Below, in pieces: positions 1 to 4,941 of a stretch of 5,592 bases of DNA; the first letter of the stretch is position 1; every line of letters starts with the position of its first letter. A model generated the notes under the pieces. It did not search any database, was not told the origin of the DNA, and saw only the letters and a list, made by a program, of their open reading frames with translations. Origin of the DNA: Acidimicrobiia bacterium. Its GTDB lineage: Bacteria; Actinomycetota; Acidimicrobiia; Acidimicrobiales; Ilumatobacteraceae. The position numbers were made by a program, and so were the translations under genes. The stretch is taken from positions 1 through 5,592 of the forward strand of contig JACCUL010000358.1 in NCBI GenBank assembly GCA_013811855.1, in the 5' to 3' direction.

Positions 1-1
1 G

Positions 2-355
2 GTCGTCGGCCAGCTCGCCGGCCGGCGCCGTCTGCCGGCATGGGCCGTCGACCAGGTGCTGCGCCACGACTGGGTGCAGGTCGCCGAGGCCGGTCGGGCC
101 ATCGGCCGGTTCGACTCCCGACCGTGGCTCGGGCGCATCGACGTGCCGGTGGCGACCGTCACCACGCTCGCCGACGATGTCGTCCCGACCCACCGCCAGC
201 TCGATCTGACCGGTGCGCTCCCGCTCGTCGGCGACCATCGCGTCGAGGGCGGTCACTCCGTCTGCCTGCAGCCGGGCTCGGGCTTCGTGCCCGCCCTCAT
301 CGCGGCCTGCGCCGACGTCGCCACGGCCGGCGCCGCCCTCGCCCGGGCGGCGTGA
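2..355 (+). CDS. Alpha/beta hydrolase, C-terminal part (5' end outside window)
   Basis: The frame is open from the left edge to TGA at 353-355 and gives 117 residues; the true start lies upstream of the window. The visible part matches the C-terminal third of an alpha/beta-hydrolase fold. FDSRPWLGRIDVPV (residues 37-50) is the strand leading to the acid residue. LADDVVPTHRQ (56-66) holds the catalytic Asp (D58 or D59), and VEGGHSVC (81-88) holds the catalytic His (H85). A closing Ala-rich helix follows. The nucleophile Ser elbow would lie upstream and cannot be seen, so activity and substrate (esterase, thioesterase or lipase) are unknown. The next gene starts 91 nt downstream on the same strand, so the two could be co-transcribed. 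Fold assignment is fairly secure; any part in lipid metabolism is inferred only from the neighbours. Confidence 0.82.
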   Translation, partial: VVGQLAGRRRLPAWAVDQVLRHDWVQVAEAGRAIGRFDSRPWLGRIDVPVATVTTLADDVVPTHRQLDLTGALPLVGDHRVEGGHSVCLQPGSGFVPALIAACADVATAGAALARAA

Positions 356-446
356 CCAACGGCCCGTATCTCGACGACGGCGTTCGTATCGAGAGTCCGG
401 ACCCTTCGACCGCACCAGACGCACTCGACCAAGGAGCACACCCCCG
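356..446. other. Short intergenic spacer with small repeats
   Basis: This 91-nt gap separates the hydrolase stop from the diiron-oxidase start. It contains CGTATC twice, 20 nt apart (365-370 and 385-390). It also has the inverted pair TCTCGA (369-374) / TCGAGA (389-394) and the perfect palindrome GTCCGGAC (395-402). These could form an operator, but they are short for such GC-rich DNA. I see no convincing -10/-35 pair and no terminator with a T-run. The AAGGAG ribosome-binding site lies at its 3' end. Confidence 0.3.
431..436 (+). promoter_or_regulatory. Shine-Dalgarno sequence of the diiron-oxidase gene
   Basis: AAGGAG lies 10 nt before ATG 447-449. It fixes that ATG as the start over upstream in-frame codons, which would add about 78 Arg/Pro-rich residues read out of frame through the hydrolase gene. 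Confidence 0.75.
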
Positions 447-1226
447 ATGTCCACCATCACCACCGACGCCGCCGATGCCCTCGCCGCGCTCGACCTCGAC
501 CTCGACGCTGAGATCGACACCGACCCGGCCAGTGGCGCCGCCGACGCCCTCTTCGCCCGACTCGACGAGATGGTCGCCCGCCGCTGGACAGCCGCCGCCG
601 GCAGCGACTTCTGGCGCCACGTCACCGTGCACGGCTTCGACCGCGAGCTGTACCGGTCGCTGATGGTCCAGGTCTTCCACTACACGCGCTTCAACTCGGT
701 CAACCAGGCGTACTGCTCGGTGCGCACGACACCCGAGCAGCGGGCGCTGCTGCGCTTCGTGTACCGCCACGCCGACGAGGAGCTGGGCCACGAGCAGATG
801 GCCGTCCACGACCTGCGGTCGGTCGGCCTGATCGAGCGCGACGACGACTTGACCACGTTCCCCCGCCTCCCCGCTACGGACGCGCTGATCGGCTACATCG
901 CCGGCGTCGCCCTGACCGAGGGGGCGATCTCCCGCCTCGGCTACTCGTACTGGGCCGAGGACGTGTACCGCCACCTCGCCCCGCTGCTGGGCGCGGCGGT
1001 GACGTCGCTCGGGCTGACGGCGCGGCAGATGACGTTCTTCACCGCCCACTCCGACATCGACGCCGGCCACAGCGCCGAGGTGCGCCGGATCATCGCCAAG
1101 GTCGCCACCACGCCGGCCGACCAGGACGCCGTCTACCGCATCGCCGACACCACGCTGTGGCTGACCATTCAGCTGATGGAGCAGGCGTTCGCCGCCTGGC
1201 GTGCGACGCCGACGGACGGTGGCTGA
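447..1226 (+). CDS. Haem-oxygenase-like iron-containing redox enzyme (probable diiron oxidase)
   Basis: The product has 259 residues, and the start is set by AAGGAG 10 nt upstream. It is an all-helical protein with the signature of the haem-oxygenase-like 'iron-containing redox enzyme' family (Haem_oxygenas_2 type). HADEELGHEQM (108-118) supplies E111/E112 and H115. GYSYWAED (165-172) supplies E171. HSDIDAGH (201-208) gives the HxxxDxxH pattern H201, D205, H208. These are the likely metal ligands; the first-helix carboxylate is not obvious. Known members of this fold, such as SznF, UndA, BesC and CADD, use a non-haem diiron centre and O2 for N-oxygenation, decarboxylative alkene formation or C-C cleavage. 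Which reaction applies here cannot be read from the sequence. The acidic N-terminus (about residues 7-40) is low in conservation signals. No signal peptide is visible, so it is probably cytosolic. It lies directly upstream of the acyltransferase and probably shares its transcript. Confidence 0.86.
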   Translation: MSTITTDAADALAALDLDLDAEIDTDPASGAADALFARLDEMVARRWTAAAGSDFWRHVTVHGFDRELYRSLMVQVFHYTRFNSVNQAYCSVRTTPEQRALLRFVYRHADEELGHEQMAVHDLRSVGLIERDDDLTTFPRLPATDALIGYIAGVALTEGAISRLGYSYWAEDVYRHLAPLLGAAVTSLGLTARQMTFFTAHSDIDAGHSAEVRRIIAKVATTPADQDAVYRIADTTLWLTIQLMEQAFAAWRATPTDGG

Positions 1227-1329
1227 CGCGTCGCGTGCGGCCACCGAAGCGCCTGGAAACGCCGACGCGCCGAACCCGTCCGGTCGCCACAGAACGACGC
1301 GACCCCGACCGAGGGTCGTCGCCGACACG

Positions 1330-1899
1330 GTGTCGGGCGTCGGCGAGCCGCAACTCGTCGTCGCCCGCGGCCATCGTCAGCTCGCCGACATCCGCGCCTT
1401 CCGCTCCCGGACGTACCTGCAGCGAAGCCGTCTCGTCCTCGACGACGAGGCTGCGCTCGACCGGCGCAGCCTCGTGATGGCCCTCCACCGGCACGACGAG
1501 CTCGTCGCCTGCGCCCGGGTCGTGCCGCTGCCCGACCCGGACGCTGGGATCACCGAGTTCGTCCACCCCGTCCTCGCCGACTGCGGCGCCGACACGGAGG
1601 TCGGCCGCCTCGCCGTGGCCGCCGGGCACTCGCCGATCCTGCTGCCGATGCTGCTCGGGCTGGGCTCGCGGTGGATGCTCGAGCACACCGTCCGGCGCGA
1701 CTACGTGGCGTACTGCAACGCCAAGCTCGTGCCGGCCTACGAGGCCGTCGGCGCCCGCGACCTCGGCCTCGAGCTGGTCCGGCCCGCCACCGGCCGCGCG
1801 TACCGCTTCGTCACCGGCCGCTTCGAGGACGCCGCCACGCTCGCCACCGGTCTGGTCGACGCCCTCCGCCCGGCCCCTGCACTCCTGCTGACGGCATGA
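1330..1899 (+). CDS. GNAT-fold acyltransferase, FeeM / autoinducer-synthase-like
   Basis: Read from GTG 1330 the product has 189 residues, close to the roughly 200 usual for the fold. Numbered from the alternative GTG 1219 (226 residues), the motifs are: IRAFRSRTYL (58-67), like the conserved 'R...F..R...' start of LuxI/FeeM proteins; DDEAALDRRS (75-84), like their acidic E-x-D...D motif; LVACARVVPLP (95-105), a core strand; EVGRLAVA (127-134), matching the 'E.sRlaV' segment; and YCNAKLVPAYEAVGAR (165-180), a GNAT C-terminal element. Relatives transfer acyl chains from ACP or CoA to an amino acid or to homoserine lactone, so an N-acyl product is likely but its amine is unknown. The start is uncertain. 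GTG 1219 overlaps the upstream stop by 8 nt but has no good SD. Codons between 1227 and 1329 include AGA, AGG and CGA and look non-coding, which favours 1330, with GAGGG at 1311-1315, 14 nt upstream. Confidence 0.75.
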   Translation: MSGVGEPQLVVARGHRQLADIRAFRSRTYLQRSRLVLDDEAALDRRSLVMALHRHDELVACARVVPLPDPDAGITEFVHPVLADCGADTEVGRLAVAAGHSPILLPMLLGLGSRWMLEHTVRRDYVAYCNAKLVPAYEAVGARDLGLELVRPATGRAYRFVTGRFEDAATLATGLVDALRPAPALLLTA

Positions 1900-2003
1900 C
1901 GATGACTGCGTTCCCCGGCCACGTCACCCGCCGCCTGCGCAGTCGCTCGCCGCTCCCTCGCTGGCGCTCCCTCGCTGGCATCGTCGAGATGGTGCACCGG
2001 TGA
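1896..2003 (+). CDS. Possible 35-residue small ORF bridging two genes (doubtful)
   Basis: ATG 1896-1898 overlaps the acyltransferase TGA as ATGA, and the ORF ends in TGA 2001-2003, which overlaps the transporter GTG start as GTGA. The predicted 35-residue peptide begins MTMTAFPGH and ends VEMVHR. It is basic (seven Arg, one Glu), has no membrane segment and matches no family I recognise. There is no SD before it, so translation would depend on re-initiation after the acyltransferase. Its role could be to carry ribosomes across the 100-nt gap to the transporter start. Against it, out-of-phase frames are often open in DNA this GC-rich, and its middle is a 14-bp tandem repeat that looks intergenic. 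Confidence 0.3.
   Translation: MTMTAFPGHVTRRLRSRSPLPRWRSLAGIVEMVHR
1951..1978. repeat. 14-bp perfect tandem repeat, two copies
   Basis: CGCTCCCTCGCTGG occurs at 1951-1964 and again without a gap at 1965-1978. It lies in the gap between the acyltransferase and transporter genes. The unit is not a multiple of three, so within the possible small ORF the two copies are read in different phases (PLPRW then RSLAG). This suggests slippage or a dispersed intergenic element more than protein selection. Confidence 0.85.
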
Positions 2004-4357
2004 CCGCGCCGAGCTTCCGGATGCACCGACTGCTGGCCGGGCACCGCCTGCTGGTCCTCGGCGTCGTCCTCGCCGCCGTGGTGGCGGCGGCCGGGTACGC
2101 CGCCGGCATCCGGTTCGACATGTCGTTCCGGCCGACGTTCTCGACCGACGCCGAGCTCGTCGACGCCGCCACCGCCCACCAGGAGCGCTTCGGCGAGATC
2201 GGACTCCGCGACCTCGTCGCCATCGTCGAGGTCGACGATCTCCACGATCGTCACGAGCTGCTCGCCCTGGCCGACCTGAGCGCCCGGCTCGAGGCGCTCG
2301 ATTACGTCAGCGGTGTGCGCGATCCCACCGCGGTGCCGATGTTCGACCGTGCCGGCGCCGTCGTCCCGGCCTCGCTGCGTGGGGCCGACGGCGAGCTGCT
2401 CGACGGTGCCGCCCTGACCGACCGGGTCGACGACATGATCACGTCCCGCCAACTCCGCCGGCTGGTGCTCGGCGACGACCTCGGGCACGTGGCCATCACG
2501 GCGTCCGTCGACCTCCCGAACGACGACTTCGAGGGCCGCCGACCCGTGGTGCGCGAGTTCGACCGCGTCGTCGATCAATGGTCGGCCGAGACCGGTATGA
2601 CGTCGCGCGTCACCGGCTACCCGTACGTCGAGCAGGTCTACGCCCACCAGATCACGGTCAGCGTGCTGGTCGTGATCTCCGTGCTCTACGCCGTGATGAT
2701 CGCCGTCCTCTACGCCTACTTCCGGCGGTGGCGCGACACGCTCGTCACGCTGAGCGGCGTCACGGTCGCCGTCCCACTCGTGCTCGCCGAGATGCGCCTG
2801 CTCGGCCAACCGTTCTCGATCGTCAACTCCCAGGTGCTCACGCTCGTCGTGATCGTCGGCGTGGCCCATGCCCTGCACCACGTGGAGGAGTACCGGCGAC
2901 GCAGGGAACGGGGCGCCGAGCACGCCGTGGCCAGCCGCGCCGCGTTCACGGCCGTCGCCTTCCCGTCGCTGATGACCGGCGTGACGACCGTGGCCGGGTT
3001 CATCGCGCTGTGCACCGCCGGCATGCCCGCGGTGGCTTCGTTCGGCCTGTGCACCGCGGCCGGGGTCGCCACCGTCTACGTCCTCAACTGGCTCGTCGTC
3101 ACGGTCCTCCTCGACGCCACCCATCGGCGCGCCGCACCCCGGCCCCGGCCGACGCTGGTCGCCCGCTCGACCGAGCGCCTCCTCCACGGCGTCGCCGACC
3201 TCGTCGAACGGCGCCCGTGGCGCGTCGTCGGCGCGTTCGTGGTGCTGCTGGCCGCGCTGGCTGCCCTCGGCATCCCCCGCGTCTCGGTCAACCAGCGCGT
3301 CAACGAAGAGCTCCCGGCCGGGCACGAGGCACTGACCACGCAACAGCTCTACGAGGAGCAGTTCTCCGGCTTCCTGGGCCCGGAACTGTGGCTGCGACCG
3401 GCCGACGGCGGCGGTGACGTCCTCACCTCGTCGAGCGCCATGGCCGCGCTCGTCACGGACATCTGCGCACTGCCCGACGTGCGCTTCGTCGCCTCACCGC
3501 TTGATCTCGTCCCGCAGGCTCCGCTGGGGCGGGGCGACGACCCCTGCCCGCGCACCGACGGCGCGGTGGCCGCCGTCCGCCCCCTGGTCGACGCCGCGCC
3601 GAGCCAGCTGCGACCGGTGGTCCACGCCCTGCTCGGTTCGAGCGCGGGCGACGACGCCACCCTCGTGATCCGGCTACGCGACATCGGCACCGCCCACACC
3701 TTGCCGTTCGTCCAGCGGGTCGAGCAGCTGGCCGAGCGCCACCTCGGGACGGCCGTGACCGCCGAGCCGGTCGGCGAGTGGTGGCTGGCCCAGAACGGGA
3801 TCGACCGCCTGTCGGTCGACGTCGGCTTCGCCGCCTTCTCGGCGCTGGCGATCATCCTGCCGCTGATCCTGCTGTCCATCCGAGAACGCCGGCTGTTCCT
3901 GGCGTCGATCCTGCCGACCGTGATGCCGGTCGTCGCCGCACTCGCCTTCATGGGCCTCGTCGGCATCCCGTTGCGCATCGGGACGGCGATGATCCTGGCC
4001 ATCTCGCTCGGCCTCGCCGCCGACGACACCGTGTACCTCTCGACGCAGGTGCGGCGACGGATCGCCGCAGGCAACGATCCGGCCAGCGCGCTGCACGCCA
4101 CGCTGCGACGGACCGGGCGGCCGGCGTTCTACTCCTCGATCGTGCTCATCGCCGGCTTCGCCTCGATGACCGCCAGCAGCCTCGTGGCGCTACGCGACAT
4201 GGGCATCGTCGCCGCCTTCACCATGGCCTACGCCCTCGCCACCGACATCGTGCTCGGCCCGGCGATCTACCGACTCATGCTCAGCCCGCTCAGCCCGCTC
4301 AGGCCCGCAGCCTGGGCCACCGCAGGAGGACTCCCATGCCCGGCACCCGCAACGTGA
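2000..4357 (+). CDS. MMPL/RND-family lipid or hydrophobic-molecule transporter
   Basis: The 785-residue product has the two-fold RND layout: TM1 (about 17-37), a periplasmic domain (about 38-215), TM2-6 (about 218-372), TM7 (about 408-426), a second periplasmic domain (about 427-605) and TM8-12 (about 607-760). The repeat signatures are visible: VGVAHALHHVEEYRR (286-300) with TGVTTVAGF (326-334), and LGLAADDTVYL (670-680) with YSSIVLIAGF (711-720). D675 and D676 are the likely proton-relay acids in TM10; the matching TM4 site carries H290 instead of Asp. The pattern resembles HAE3/MMPL exporters, which move lipids and hydrophobic compounds with the proton gradient. The cargo is inferred to be the locus product. 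The GTG start forms GTGA with the preceding small ORF; M8 (ATG 2021) is an alternative. The C-terminal tail repeats LSPLSPLRP over a 9-bp DNA repeat. The last 22 nt overlap the ligase gene. Confidence 0.9.
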   Translation: MTAPSFRMHRLLAGHRLLVLGVVLAAVVAAAGYAAGIRFDMSFRPTFSTDAELVDAATAHQERFGEIGLRDLVAIVEVDDLHDRHELLALADLSARLEALDYVSGVRDPTAVPMFDRAGAVVPASLRGADGELLDGAALTDRVDDMITSRQLRRLVLGDDLGHVAITASVDLPNDDFEGRRPVVREFDRVVDQWSAETGMTSRVTGYPYVEQVYAHQITVSVLVVISVLYAVMIAVLYAYFRRWRDTLVTLSGVTVAVPLVLAEMRLLGQPFSIVNSQVLTLVVIVGVAHALHHVEEYRRRRERGAEHAVASRAAFTAVAFPSLMTGVTTVAGFIALCTAGMPAVASFGLCTAAGVATVYVLNWLVVTVLLDATHRRAAPRPRPTLVARSTERLLHGVADLVERRPWRVVGAFVVLLAALAALGIPRVSVNQRVNEELPAGHEALTTQQLYEEQFSGFLGPELWLRPADGGGDVLTSSSAMAALVTDICALPDVRFVASPLDLVPQAPLGRGDDPCPRTDGAVAAVRPLVDAAPSQLRPVVHALLGSSAGDDATLVIRLRDIGTAHTLPFVQRVEQLAERHLGTAVTAEPVGEWWLAQNGIDRLSVDVGFAAFSALAIILPLILLSIRERRLFLASILPTVMPVVAALAFMGLVGIPLRIGTAMILAISLGLAADDTVYLSTQVRRRIAAGNDPASALHATLRRTGRPAFYSSIVLIAGFASMTASSLVALRDMGIVAAFTMAYALATDIVLGPAIYRLMLSPLSPLRPAAWATAGGLPCPAPAT
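4324..4330 (+). promoter_or_regulatory. Strong Shine-Dalgarno sequence of the acyl-ligase gene
   Basis: AGGAGGA lies 5 nt before ATG 4336-4338, inside the 3' end of the transporter gene. It selects this ATG over the in-frame GTG at 4354, which overlaps the transporter stop as GTGA but has no SD at usable distance. It is the best ribosome-binding site in the window. Confidence 0.85.
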
Positions 4358-4941
4358 CCCCTCGGCCGCATTCGGTCGCCGCCCTGTTGGCCGAAACCGT
4401 GCGCCGCCACCCCGAGCGCGCCGCGATGCGCGAGAAGGGCCCGGGAGGCTGGACGTCGGCGACGTGGTTCGACGTCGGCCGGACCGTGGCCGAAGGCGCC
4501 CGCTGGCTGGCCGCCCAACGTGGAACGGGAGCCATGAGCATCGTCGCCGCACCGTCGGCGGCGCACACGATCGTCGAGCTGGCGGCGCTCATCGCCGGCC
4601 GGTCGGTCAACCCGGTCTACGCCGATGCGCCGACGACGGAGGTGGCCCGGGTGCTGACCGCGGTGGCGCCGCGCTGGGTATCCGTCGACGCCGCGGCGGC
4701 ACCCACGATCGCCGACGCGCTCCCGGCTGGCGCCGAGGTCGTGCCACTGGACGAGCTCGTCGCCGCATGGCGGGCCCGGGCCGCGAGCGCATCCGCACCG
4801 AGGACGGCGCCGGGTTCGAGACGGAGGCGGTCGTCGCCGAGCTGCACGCCGTCGCCGCCGCCGACGACGGCGGCGAACCATCGGTCTACCTGCAGAGCAC
4901 CGGCACCACCGGGCCGGCCAAGGTCATCGACCTTCCGGTGA
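4336..4941 (+). CDS. FadD-like AMP-dependent acyl ligase, N-terminal part, ends out of frame
   Basis: ATG 4336 follows a strong SD. Residues 1 to about 146 read as the N-terminal segment of a fatty-acyl-CoA/AMP ligase: SVAALLAETVRRHPERAAM (13-31), GWTSATWFDV (38-47, the 'T(Y/W)..v' motif), then the 'aGa..nPvYa' segment ELAALIAGRSVNPVY (81-95). After VVPLDELVAAWR (135-146) the frame turns into an Arg/Ser/Pro-rich tail of about 55 residues with no family features, ending at TGA 4939-4941. The true continuation lies in the -1 frame from about 4767. By itself this product would lack the ATP-binding P-loop and should be inactive. The frame break is either a one-base loss in the genome or a read error. 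With the next entry it forms one gene whose job would be to activate a fatty acid for the acyltransferase upstream. Confidence 0.75.
   Translation: MPGTRNVTPRPHSVAALLAETVRRHPERAAMREKGPGGWTSATWFDVGRTVAEGARWLAAQRGTGAMSIVAAPSAAHTIVELAALIAGRSVNPVYADAPTTEVARVLTAVAPRWVSVDAAAAPTIADALPAGAEVVPLDELVAAWRARAASASAPRTAPGSRRRRSSPSCTPSPPPTTAANHRSTCRAPAPPGRPRSSTFR
4767..4786. other. Frame break within the acyl-ligase gene
   Basis: Protein similarity to adenylate-forming enzymes leaves the frame of codon 4768 and resumes in the frame of codon 4785, a net -1 shift equal to one missing base. The junction contains the perfect 10-bp palindrome GGCCCGGGCC (4773-4782), a context prone to sequence compression or deletion. 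GGGCCCG (4772-4778) looks like a slippery heptamer but is out of register with the upstream codons. Confidence 0.75.

Noticed and set aside
213..446. N-terminal extension of the diiron-oxidase ORF
   Set aside because: The added 78 residues are Arg/Pro/Ser-rich, overlap the hydrolase in another frame and lie upstream of the clear AAGGAG-ATG start.
297..1328. Open frame on the - strand across the diiron-oxidase gene
   Set aside because: The + strand carries a full family signature and an SD. The - strand product is low-complexity Arg/Gly/Val with no family features.
1811..3343. Long open frame on the - strand (about 510 codons) opposite the transporter
   Set aside because: It mirrors the + strand transporter, which has clear RND motifs and membrane segments. 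The - strand product is Arg/Gly/Asp/His-rich with no recognisable domain, as expected of a shadow frame in high-GC DNA.
4772..4781. Programmed -1 frameshift heptamers GGGCCCG and CCCGGGC
   Set aside because: Neither heptamer is in register with the upstream reading frame (codons start at 4771, 4774, 4777), and no stem begins at the usual 5-9 nt distance.
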